This document shows, piece by piece, positions 1-8,151 of a DNA stretch of 45,281 nt. This DNA comes from an uncultured bacterium. GTDB lineage: Bacteria > Myxococcota_A > UBA9160 > SMWR01. The stretch spans positions 1 through 45,281 of the forward strand of contig CALDCK010000153.1 of NCBI GenBank assembly GCA_937937315.1, written 5' to 3'. The notes beneath the pieces are model-generated. The model did not search any database, had not been told where the DNA came from, and saw only the letters and a list, made by a program, of their open reading frames with translations. Positions within the stretch are counted from its first letter, which is position 1. Each line of letters begins with the position of its first letter. The position numbers were made by a program, and so were the translations under genes.

Positions 1-1023
1 GACGCGCCACAGCTTCAGCGCCAGGAAGGCGGTGATTCCCGCCAATCCGACCGACATCAGCAGTGGAGGACCGTTGTAGAGGCCGCGGAAGGCGAGGAAC
101 GACACGACCCCGACGGCGACGAGGAGCAGCTCTTCCGCCGGGGTGCAGTCGTAGCGTCGCGGCGGCCGCTTCGCGCCGCGGATCCGCGTGAGCCACGCCG
201 GGGTGGAGAAACTGTAGCGCAGCGCATTCTTCGGGCAGACGCTGACGCAGTCCGTGCAGCGCATGCATCCGGGATCCACCACCATCTCGTGCACGCGCAC
301 CTCTTCGTGGACCCTCACATTGGAGGTGCAGGTGGCCGTGCAGTGGCCACATCCGTCGCAGGCATCCGTCACCCGGATGCGCACCGGCGCGAGGGGCTCG
401 ACGAGTCCGAAGATCCCGCCGTAGGGACATGCGTAGGTGCAGAAGGCCTTGTTGCCCAGGGCGTAGACGATCCCGAAGCCGCACACCGCCAGGGTGAACA
501 GGGCGACCGGCCAGGAGGGGAATCGCGCCCAGAGATCGTCGGTGGCCAGGTGGGCCCTCAGGGTGGGCAGCTCGCTGCCCATCCACAGGCGGGTGAGGGT
601 GGGGAGCACGAACATGAAGATGGCCGCGAGCAGGGGGGCGAAGACGAGCAGCCGCGAGCGGAAGGGACGAGGCCGAATGCCGACCTTTGCCAGGAGCCAG
701 CTGCAGAGGTCCTGAAGCGCGAGCACGTGACAGCCCCAGCCGCAGAAGAAGCGGCCGAAGATCAGGGTCGCGAAGGTGGCCAGGACGAAGAGGATGGCGC
801 CCGCGTTGACCAGGCCCTGTCCGAAGGTCTGGATGATCTCGCTGGGCTCGAGGGGAGTGAGGGTCGTCTTGAAGAGCTTCCAGTGGAGGATGTGAACGGC
901 GATCGCCACGTGGACACCGATCAGGGAGATCGCCCGCAGGCGCGCGCGTCGGCTGCGGCGCACATGGCCTCGGGGGCGGTCCGGCTCGGCCTCGGCGAAT
1001 CCGTCGTCGCCGACCTTGGCCAT
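1..1023 (-). CDS. Membrane-bound 4Fe-4S ferredoxin-type protein (NapH/CcoG-like), C-terminus truncated by the window edge
   Basis: My reverse-strand translation from ATG at 1023 gives MAKVGDDGFAEAEPDRPRG... with GRFFCGWGCH, CTYACPYGG, CDGCGHCTATC and CMRCTDCVSVCPKNAL plus TM segments. It is absent from the ORF track because it runs off the window start. Confidence 0.85.
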   Translation of the reverse strand, partial: MAKVGDDGFAEAEPDRPRGHVRRSRRARLRAISLIGVHVAIAVHILHWKLFKTTLTPLEPSEIIQTFGQGLVNAGAILFVLATFATLIFGRFFCGWGCHVLALQDLCSWLLAKVGIRPRPFRSRLLVFAPLLAAIFMFVLPTLTRLWMGSELPTLRAHLATDDLWARFPSWPVALFTLAVCGFGIVYALGNKAFCTYACPYGGIFGLVEPLAPVRIRVTDACDGCGHCTATCTSNVRVHEEVRVHEMVVDPGCMRCTDCVSVCPKNALRYSFSTPAWLTRIRGAKRPPRRYDCTPAEELLLVAVGVVSFLAFRGLYNGPPLLMSVGLAGITAFLALKLWRV

Positions 1024-1125
1024 CGCCGCCCCGGCGGTCTGCCGATGAGCTCGCCTTCGACGGCTCTCCCGACCCACGGCTCCTCCCTGGGGGCGCCCGC
1101 AGCACCCCGGCGATCGGCTACCGGC

Positions 1126-1782
1126 TCAACGCAGCACGTCCCCGCAGCCCTGGAAGTCGCGTCCGTCGAGGGTGATCCGCACCTTCGACCCGAACTCGTC
1201 TCCGGTCATCGAGTCCAGACACAGGGCCTCCTCGATCGAGACGTGGAGGTGATGGCTCGCTGATGTCTGCTCGTAGGTGTGGCCGCCTTCGGAGGGGACG
1301 GGCTGGGGGAGGGGGAGGACGACGCGGTTCTCTCCGTAGTCGGTCTCGACGAGGATCTCCTCGGGGCCGATCTCGATGCGCCAGCCCGGCTCGTTGCCGA
1401 GCCCGCGATAGCGGACGCCGCGCAGGCGGGCATCCTCGCGAAGCGATCGCGGTCGGTTCTCTTCGCAGGTCGCGCCTGTCCGACCCGGCAGCTCGAGCAG
1501 GGCCGAGGGGCCCTTCATCCAGAACGTGGTCCCGTCGCTCGCGTACTTCACGCCCGAGGCCGCCGAGACCCGGGTCAGGTGGACCTGGCGGCTGGGCAGT
1601 GCGAGCAGGATCCCCCTGCCATCGAGCTCCACGAGAGCCTCTTCGCCGTCGCAGTCGTAGACTCGCGCCAGCAGGTGCGGCGGCGGCTCGACGGCGGGTC
1701 GGGGCGGTGGCCCGAACGCACAGGCGCCGAGCAACGCCGCGGTGCCGCACGACAGAAGCCTGCGCTGGAGCTTCGAGGGCAT
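1126..1782 (-). CDS. Lipoprotein with MliC-like and COG3650-like domains
   Basis: Lipobox LLGAC; FWMKGPSALLEL (MliC-like) followed by GNEPGWRIEI...DYGENRVVLP (COG3650-like). Confidence 0.7.
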   Translation of the reverse strand: MPSKLQRRLLSCGTAALLGACAFGPPPRPAVEPPPHLLARVYDCDGEEALVELDGRGILLALPSRQVHLTRVSAASGVKYASDGTTFWMKGPSALLELPGRTGATCEENRPRSLREDARLRGVRYRGLGNEPGWRIEIGPEEILVETDYGENRVVLPLPQPVPSEGGHTYEQTSASHHLHVSIEEALCLDSMTGDEFGSKVRITLDGRDFQGCGDVLR

Positions 1783-2094
1783 CGCGAGAGCTTACCCCCG
1801 CGGAGCCCCGGACTACAGATGTGATCTGCGAGCCCACCCGAGCGCTGCCAGCGCGCAGGACCCAAGGCCCGCCGCGCCCCCTGGACCTCGGGGTCCAGGA
1901 TCTCGGAGGGGCCTACGCGCCTCGACTCGCTGGATCGCGCAGCGCGGGTCGCGCATCGCCCTGCTCCCTACGCCCTACGAGGGATCCGTCGGCGGCAGGA
2001 GCTTCTGGATCTCTATCTCGAGGTGGTCCCGACTGAATCCGAAGGGACCGATGCCCGGGTTGTAGAGCACCCGCCGCGCGTTCGCGGATCCGGT

Positions 2095-2955
2095 TCAGCC
2101 GAGCTCTCCGGCTGCCGGACTCTGGGGTCGCCGGCGGATCTGCGCGGCGACGCTCGGGCCACCGGACGCCTCCTCCAGCAGTCGCACCCCCGGCAGGGGG
2201 ACGGGTCGCATCAGGCCCTCGGCGACGTCGAAGCAGAGCTCCGGGTAGGACAGGGCGGCGCAGATGTGGAGGAAGAAGGCGTTCAGCATGGCCGAGGCCG
2301 TGGCGAGATTCGTGAACAGGATCTGCGGCACGGTGATGAGGGCCTCGGTGCAGGAGACGTCGTTCGGCAGGGCGTCGCGGGGTGATTCGATCTCGGGGTG
2401 GAAGGCGTCCAGGGGCGGGGTCTGATCCACGCCGCCGCGGCGGAGATGGATCTGGACGTTGCCGAAGGTGCCGCGCTGGACACGTCCGGACCCGTCCTCC
2501 CCTACGCCGTCGTTTCCTCCGGAGACGAGGCAGACGTCGCCCAGGCCGCGGCAGTGGTCGCTCACGAGCTTGCGGGTGGCGTGGTTGTCGACGCAGAGCA
2601 GCACCAAGTCGCCCTCGGCGACGATCCGCGCGAGGTTCTCGTCGGTCGCGTACTCCTCGACGGCCGCGATCGTGAGCGACTCCGCCTCCACGAGCGGAAG
2701 CAGGTCGTCGCGCACGACCGCAGCCTTGTTTCCACAGCGGGAGAAGAGCATGCGCTCGGCATTTCGCGGCTCGAACTCGTCACCGTCGATCAGGACGAGG
2801 CGGGTAGATTCGTCGATCGAGGCCAGGAAGGCCGTCAGGTATCGGGCGACGATGCTTCCGACACCGCCGAGGCCGATGAGCTTGATGCTGCGGGCGCGCT
2901 CGGGCTGCGGCACCAGCGCGACGCCGCGTCGCCGCCCGGACCGAGGCCCGCTCAC
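2095..2955 (-). CDS. ThiF/E1-like adenylyltransferase (module B E1)
   Basis: IKLIGLGGVGSIVARYL nucleotide-binding loop, LVLIDGDEFEPRNAERMLF, candidate catalytic Cys in DVSCTEAL. GTG start at 2955 overlaps the upstream JAB stop. Confidence 0.88.
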   Translation of the reverse strand: MSGPRSGRRRGVALVPQPERARSIKLIGLGGVGSIVARYLTAFLASIDESTRLVLIDGDEFEPRNAERMLFSRCGNKAAVVRDDLLPLVEAESLTIAAVEEYATDENLARIVAEGDLVLLCVDNHATRKLVSDHCRGLGDVCLVSGGNDGVGEDGSGRVQRGTFGNVQIHLRRGGVDQTPPLDAFHPEIESPRDALPNDVSCTEALITVPQILFTNLATASAMLNAFFLHICAALSYPELCFDVAEGLMRPVPLPGVRLLEEASGGPSVAAQIRRRPQSPAAGELG

Positions 2956-3676
2956 GATACGCTCCCGGAGTAGACGTAGGAGGCTTGCTCCTCGAGCGTG
3001 ACGCGGTCGATCCACTCCTGGGGGACGTTCCGCCTCCGCTTCCGGTAGTCGACGATCACGTCGCGAACGTCGAGATGGAAGCGCGTTCCGTCGACGACGG
3101 CCTCGACGTGGATCTCCGGCGGCTCCTTCTGGATGCGCCCGACCACGATGTGGAGCCCCGCCGCATGGGTCTCGTCGGCGACGTCGGTGCCCGAGGCGTA
3201 GGCCGCCATGTGCACGTGGCTGTGGACGTCGCCGAAGGGAATCCAGTCCACGGGGAGATCCGTGGGCGGCAGATAGTGGACCCCGATCGCGCTCCGGTAG
3301 CCGTCCCAGGCGCGGTAGACCGTCGCCGTCTGCTCCGGAACCACGAGGCGCACCCGCTCCGCGCGCCGATCCCATACGAGCATGGCGGCGGCTTCGGAGC
3401 CGTGGAGCTCGGCGATCCGATCGAAGAACCCCACCACCCGCTCGAAGAGCGAGCGCGGGATGGCGGGGAACCGGGGCGTGAGGAAGGGGGCCTGGGACGC
3501 CAGGGCGCTGGGCCCGCGCGCCGCCGGAACGCAGCTGCGGAAGAACTCGCCGTTGCGGCAGATGAACAGTCCCTCGCGGCCGACGAGGTAGAAGACGCGT
3601 TCTCCCTCGGGCCAGGGGATGTCCGGCGTGCTCTTGACCAGGACCGGCGTGGTCGGCCCGGTGGGGTTCTGGCTCA
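2952..3676 (-). CDS. JAB/MPN (JAMM) isopeptidase, PRTRC-A-like (module B)
   Basis: MSQNPTGP...GDVHSHVHMAAYASGTD matches HxH-x7-S-x2-D exactly. Start ATG overlaps the end of the upstream gene. Confidence 0.85.
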
Positions 3677-4576
3677 TTCGGCGCTCCTTTGCGGCTGGCT
3701 GTGGAGGATGATTCGCGCGAGGTCGTCGGCGCTCGAGGCTCTGCGTCGAGTGCGCCCCATGGCCGTGATGCGCGCGGTCGCCGAGCGCAGCGTGTGACCC
3801 GAGGGCAGCCACGGCACCTCGAGGGCGAAGAGCGGATCCTCGGCACTGGCCTTCTGCCAGGACTCCACGCTGGCGATGCGCGGATCGATTCCGGCCGCCA
3901 CGGTCTCCGTGAACCAGGAGTTGAGCTCGTGGTGCTCGGAGGAGAGGTTGAACCCGGTCTCCAACAAGTGATGGAGCAGCGCGCGGAGGCCCGCAGACAG
4001 CGAGCCGCCGAGGCTGCGCTGGCGCGCGTGCTCCGCGGGCGACAGGTGCTGGGTGCAGATCCACGACAGCGGGTTCTCGGAAGCATCGGGGAAGCGGCTG
4101 CAGTTGAGCAGGGCCGGGTAGAGGAGCGGAGTGTCGAGCCCTTCCCGGTCGAGGGGCTGGTTGCTGAAGAAGCACTCGTTGCGGTTGCCGAGCCGCGGCA
4201 GCCCGCCGCGCGTGCGTTCGAAGACCGCCAGCACGATCAGGTAGGGGAGCGCGAGCCGCACGTTGCGGTAGGCGGTGCCCGGGCCGAAGGTGGCCTTCGA
4301 CTCCTGAGCGATCCAGCGGAAGCCGTAGACGCGCGGCGGGGTCTGGTGGACGATGATGTAGCCGCGCGGCGTGGGCAGCAGGCACTTCACCCCGTCCGGC
4401 AGCACGGCGTCGCGACTGTCGGGCAGGCCCGGATCCAGGCGTTCGAGCAGCTCCACCAGGGGCAGGCTGGCCGAAGCGCCCTCGGGCAGACGGGCGCGGG
4501 CCTCCTCGCCCTCGATCGTCACGGTTGCCGCTGCGGGTGCGGCGGTTCGGCGCTTGCGTGCGAGGCCCATCACCAT
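3674..4576 (-). CDS. Divergent prokaryotic E2-like protein (PRTRC-B / Prok-E2_D-like; module B)
   Basis: Sits between a Ubl and a JAB gene. RLALPYLIVLAVFE...LLYPALLNCSRFPDASENPLSWICTQHL resembles the E2 'PN...IC' core. The family call rests partly on synteny. Confidence 0.65.
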   Translation of the reverse strand: MVMGLARKRRTAAPAAATVTIEGEEARARLPEGASASLPLVELLERLDPGLPDSRDAVLPDGVKCLLPTPRGYIIVHQTPPRVYGFRWIAQESKATFGPGTAYRNVRLALPYLIVLAVFERTRGGLPRLGNRNECFFSNQPLDREGLDTPLLYPALLNCSRFPDASENPLSWICTQHLSPAEHARQRSLGGSLSAGLRALLHHLLETGFNLSSEHHELNSWFTETVAAGIDPRIASVESWQKASAEDPLFALEVPWLPSGHTLRSATARITAMGRTRRRASSADDLARIILHSQPQRSAE

Positions 4577-4911
4577 GCACCCCCGATCACAGGCGGGGCG
4601 GTCTGGATCATCCAGCCCTTCTCGCCCGCGGGGCGGATGAAGGTGAGCATCTGGCCGGCGCGCAGGGTCGTCGTGTCGTCGACCGGGTCGCCGTCGAGGA
4701 GGGCGACGGCCTCGGGGTGGATGTCGAGCCGGTCTGCGAAGTGCGCACGGACCTGCGCGACCCGGAGGCTCGCCACCGGGAGCTGCTCCACGTAGGGACC
4801 GTGGCTCACGCTCACCATGCCCGCGTTCTCGGGGATGTCGAAGAAGTCGTCGCCGCCGGGACCGTCGTCGGTGATCCGCGCTCGCTCCTGCTGTCGATTT
4901 CGTTCCTGCAT
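4570..4911 (-). CDS. Ubiquitin-like beta-grasp protein (PRTRC-C-like; module B), C-terminus IGGAW
   Basis: 113 aa; VRAHFADRLDIHPEAVALLDGDPVDDTTTLRAGQMLTFIRPAGEKG is beta-grasp-like. The C-terminus ...APPVIGGAW* was re-translated from the sequence. Its TGA overlaps the next gene's ATG (ATGGTGATG). Confidence 0.78.
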   Translation of the reverse strand: MQERNRQQERARITDDGPGGDDFFDIPENAGMVSVSHGPYVEQLPVASLRVAQVRAHFADRLDIHPEAVALLDGDPVDDTTTLRAGQMLTFIRPAGEKGWMIQTAPPVIGGAW

Positions 4912-4948
4912 GAAGGCTCCTCGTGGGTGGTTGGGCCGTGGAAAGTGG

Positions 4949-6715
4949 CTAGGACGCGCGCTCGAGCTCGATGGGCAGGACCGACGCCCGGGCGACGCGT
5001 CGCACGGTGCCGACGCGCACGGCGTCGGGGAGGGTCAGGTACTGCTCGCAGTTCCCCGGCGTGAGCTGGTCGACGATGTGTCGGACCTGGGCGTCGATCG
5101 CGCGCTGGAGCCGCTCGGTGGTCAGCCCGATCGGCTCACTGCCCCGCCACTCGTCGTCGCAGGCCTCGGCGGAGGCTTGCTGCACCGCGCGGTCGACGAG
5201 TCCCGCAGTCAGGAAGTCGCGGCGGTACTTCGTCACGGCGTTGGGCTGCCCGACGTAGTTGAGCTCGACCAGACCCTCGTCTCCCGAGTTGGGGGCGAAG
5301 AGCCAGGCGGTGAGGTCTACGATCGCGCTGCGCTGCGCGTTCGCGCTTCCCACGAAGGGGCGCCCGCGCAGGTGCTTCTCGATCACCGCCCGGAAGCCGA
5401 ACCGATCCATGCGTCCGAAGGTCGCGACGGTGCCGCCGGCGCGGCGCACGAAGGCCACGTCGAGGAGGCTCGGGACGTTGGTCGTGCAGATGACCACCAC
5501 GATGCGGTTCCGGAAGACGGGCTGGGCCGGATCGAGACCGGAGAGCAGCGTCGCCTGGATGCGGTCATGGAGCGTGTCCTGGCCGCGCTGCCGCGCCAGG
5601 GCGTCGATCTCCTCGCAGATGACGAGGCAGGGCAGCTCCCACACGGTTCCGTCCGGCGCGACGAAGGTCTCGCCAGCCACCTTCGACACCTCGTCGAAGA
5701 AGCGCGCCAGATTGCGCTCCGAGCTGCCGAGCCATTTGCTGAGCACCTCGGAGGCGCGGAGCCGCAGGACCCGCTGGGGCAGATCCTCGATCGCGGCCCC
5801 CGTGATCTCGCTCATGATCCGATAGAGGCGGTGCCACAGGGCGTTGATGCTGAGGGTCTTCCCCGTGCCGGGGACTCCGGTCGCGAGAAGCAGACTGGAG
5901 CGGCGGAGGCCATAGCGCCGACCGATCTCCGGATTCACGAGCTCGCGACGTACGTGGGTGGAGATGGTCTCGATGAACGCCGGGGGCGCACCGACGTCGC
6001 GCTCGACGATCACGTTTGGCACCGGCTCGGAGCAGAGGAAGCGCAGGTGGTTGGGGCCCTTCTCCTCGGGCAGGGCGCGCCAGGCGACGAGCCGGCGCGG
6101 GCAGACGACCACGGTGCAGCCCGGCTCGGCCTCCCCGCGCTCGATCTGCTCGTGGAGCTGCGCCGTCGCGCGGCAGACGATGCGACCGACCTCGCCCATG
6201 CTCACCTCGACGTCGCCGAGGGGAAGGCAGCGCTCGAGTCGTCCCTCCTCGCCGCGCATCGCCGGATCGGGCTGGTGGGAGAGGATCGCCCGCGCCTGGG
6301 AGTCCAGCCAGACGGCGTCGCCGCAGCGGAGCTCCTGGGCGAGCTTCGGATCCGTGACGCTGGCGAACGCGATGCCGCCGTCCGGAAGGATCAGCTGCGC
6401 GCGTCGGCCGAGGACCACGGACTCGATCATCCGGTCGAAGGTCCCGTAGCGAAGCGGTCCGTCCTGGATCTGCTGGATCACTTCCGCGAGCTCCTTCGTC
6501 TTCGAGACGTAGTGCTGGCCCGCACTCGCCAGGGTGGCGGCCTCGAGGACCGTCGCGACGACCGTCTCGCTGGTCTCGTCCTCCTCGTTGCAGACCTGGC
6601 GCAGGAGCTTCTTGCGGATCTTCATGGGCACCGTCGGATCGGTGAGCGCCTTGTCGAGGGTGTCCTTCTTGACCTGCGGTGCGTTGGGCATGGACATCGA
6701 TTCAGGCTCCTTCAT
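4949..6715 (-). CDS. AAA+ ATPase (proteasomal-ATPase/Cdc48-like unfoldase) with an N-terminal extension
   Basis: Walker A GVPGTGKT, Walker B LVICEEIDAL, sensor-1-like VVICTTN, VRRAGG. Upstream N-terminal region could be OB/beta-rich. Confidence 0.9.
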   Translation of the reverse strand: MKEPESMSMPNAPQVKKDTLDKALTDPTVPMKIRKKLLRQVCNEEDETSETVVATVLEAATLASAGQHYVSKTKELAEVIQQIQDGPLRYGTFDRMIESVVLGRRAQLILPDGGIAFASVTDPKLAQELRCGDAVWLDSQARAILSHQPDPAMRGEEGRLERCLPLGDVEVSMGEVGRIVCRATAQLHEQIERGEAEPGCTVVVCPRRLVAWRALPEEKGPNHLRFLCSEPVPNVIVERDVGAPPAFIETISTHVRRELVNPEIGRRYGLRRSSLLLATGVPGTGKTLSINALWHRLYRIMSEITGAAIEDLPQRVLRLRASEVLSKWLGSSERNLARFFDEVSKVAGETFVAPDGTVWELPCLVICEEIDALARQRGQDTLHDRIQATLLSGLDPAQPVFRNRIVVVICTTNVPSLLDVAFVRRAGGTVATFGRMDRFGFRAVIEKHLRGRPFVGSANAQRSAIVDLTAWLFAPNSGDEGLVELNYVGQPNAVTKYRRDFLTAGLVDRAVQQASAEACDDEWRGSEPIGLTTERLQRAIDAQVRHIVDQLTPGNCEQYLTLPDAVRVGTVRRVARASVLPIELERAS

Positions 6716-7856
6716 CGAGTAGTGAGTCTTCGAAATCGTCGATCACGTAGTAGCCACGACGCACGAGCATGCCGCCGCGCTGTCCGTAGAAGGCCTCGAC
6801 GGGGCGAGATCGCGCGTCGAGGCCGAATACCTGGGAGAGCTGCCAGGGCTCTCCGGGAAATACCGCGCGACACCAGGTGCGGTCGTCGCTGCTGAGGTGG
6901 GCCGTGGTGCGCGTGCACGACTCGACATAGTCACAGGCTGCGCAGGGCGTGGCGCCCTCGAGGGGAAGGAAGTTGTGACCGTGGTGTTGACCCTGGAGCC
7001 TGTGATGGCGCGAGGGGTTCTGTTTGCGACGAGCGCGCAGGATCGCCTGGATGCGCGCCCAGGTCGGACCCGAGTAGGTGAGGGAGTACTTCGTGGCCTC
7101 GGTCTCGGCCGCCTCGAGCACGTCCGTGACCACGGAGAAGATCTCGTCCGTGTCGGGACAGACGCAGAGCGGGCCCACGAACAGTCCCCCGGTCTCGACC
7201 GGCGGCTGTGCGTCGCCACCCCTGCGCGCGATGCGCTCGGCGCGATCGCGCGCCGAACGGGTGAAGAAGACGGGATGGTGTCCCTCGGTGGTCTCGCCGC
7301 CGGCCGGCGTGGCGCGATCGAGCAGCCGTGCGAGCGGTACGCGCAGGGCGCCCGGTGCGCCGCGGCCCGGGGGGCCTTCGATCGGAGCTCCCGGCTCGCC
7401 CTCGGCCCAGGGGTCGGCGCCCTCCGCCGGCCCGAGCCCGAAGTAGTAGAGCGAGCCGGCCTCCAGACGACCCTCGGCGATCAGACGCCGTGCGCCGCGC
7501 GACGCCACGTGTTCGAGGCTCTCGCGCGTGAAGAAGCCGGAGTGGACCTCGCCGCCGGGGTTGCGCGTCTCGAGGTCGAAGCCCTCCCAGATCCGCCCGA
7601 GCTCCGGGTCGTCCCGGTGGACGGGCTTCAGCAGGGCCCGCATCTGCTCCAGGCCGAAGCCGGAGAACCCGCGGCGGAGATGGCTGTCGAACCACAGCTC
7701 CGCGAGCGGGTCCACCAGGTCGCTGGGGGTCACCGGCTCGACCGCGACGGCCTCGCCGCCCCGCTCGAGATGCAGGTGCATCGCGAGCGGGGCGGCCTTC
7801 GCCGAGGGCGCGTCCCATCGCGCGGCCTCGGGCCCGATGGACGGGGCATCAGCCAA
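6702..7856 (-). CDS. JAB/MPN (JAMM)-like peptidase with Cys-rich insertion (module A)
   Basis: PPVETGGLFVGPLCV (JAMM Glu region), QGQHHGHNFLP, then insertion PCAACDYVESC, then HLSSDDRTWCRAVFPGEPWQLSQVFGLD. Start uncertain: TTG at 7856 overlapping the Ubl stop, or ATG at 7781. Confidence 0.75.
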   Translation of the reverse strand: MADAPSIGPEAARWDAPSAKAAPLAMHLHLERGGEAVAVEPVTPSDLVDPLAELWFDSHLRRGFSGFGLEQMRALLKPVHRDDPELGRIWEGFDLETRNPGGEVHSGFFTRESLEHVASRGARRLIAEGRLEAGSLYYFGLGPAEGADPWAEGEPGAPIEGPPGRGAPGALRVPLARLLDRATPAGGETTEGHHPVFFTRSARDRAERIARRGGDAQPPVETGGLFVGPLCVCPDTDEIFSVVTDVLEAAETEATKYSLTYSGPTWARIQAILRARRKQNPSRHHRLQGQHHGHNFLPLEGATPCAACDYVESCTRTTAHLSSDDRTWCRAVFPGEPWQLSQVFGLDARSRPVEAFYGQRGGMLVRRGYYVIDDFEDSLLDEGA

Positions 7857-8151
7857 GGAGACCGCCTCCGAGGTGGCTCTTGGGCGTGATGACGACCCGA
7901 GATCCGGGCGCGATCTGATCGCCGATCGCGCCTTCGTCGTCCAGGTAGGCGCTCGAACGATCATCGCGGAGAGACCAGGCGACGTCGGTGGGCAGCGCCA
8001 TGCGGTGCGCGATGGCGTCGGTGACCGATCGCACCGACAGCGAGGGTCCCACCTCGATCGGAATCTCCTGGCTTCCGGTCACGTTGACGGCGTGGACGAT
8101 CATGGCGTCGGGCACCCCCCCGCCACTCGGGCTCGAGACTTCGGTCTTCAT
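7849..8151 (-). CDS. Ubiquitin-like protein, C-terminus HLGGGLLG (module A)
   Basis: 100 aa MKTEVSSPSGGG...MIVHAVNVTGSQEIPIEVGPSLSVRSVTDAIAHRM...DEGAIGDQIAPGSRVVITPKSHLGGGLLG*. Beta-grasp-like pattern with a diglycine near the C-terminus. Confidence 0.8.
   Translation of the reverse strand: MKTEVSSPSGGGVPDAMIVHAVNVTGSQEIPIEVGPSLSVRSVTDAIAHRMALPTDVAWSLRDDRSSAYLDDEGAIGDQIAPGSRVVITPKSHLGGGLLG

Noticed and set aside
2095-4911. Calling module B a PRTRC plasmid cassette
   Set aside because: Gene content is similar (ThiF, JAB, B-like, C-like), but no ParB or StbA-like partner is seen and the context is chromosomal-looking; kept only as family resemblance.
4949-6715. Interpreting the AAA+ as Mpa/ARC of a Pup-proteasome system
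   Set aside because: No Pup, PafA/Dop or 20S subunit genes in the window; linked genes are Ubl/E1/E2/JAB instead.
4817-6895. 692-aa plus-strand ORF antisense to the AAA+ gene
   Set aside because: The opposite strand encodes clear AAA+ Walker motifs; the translation is a compositional artefact.
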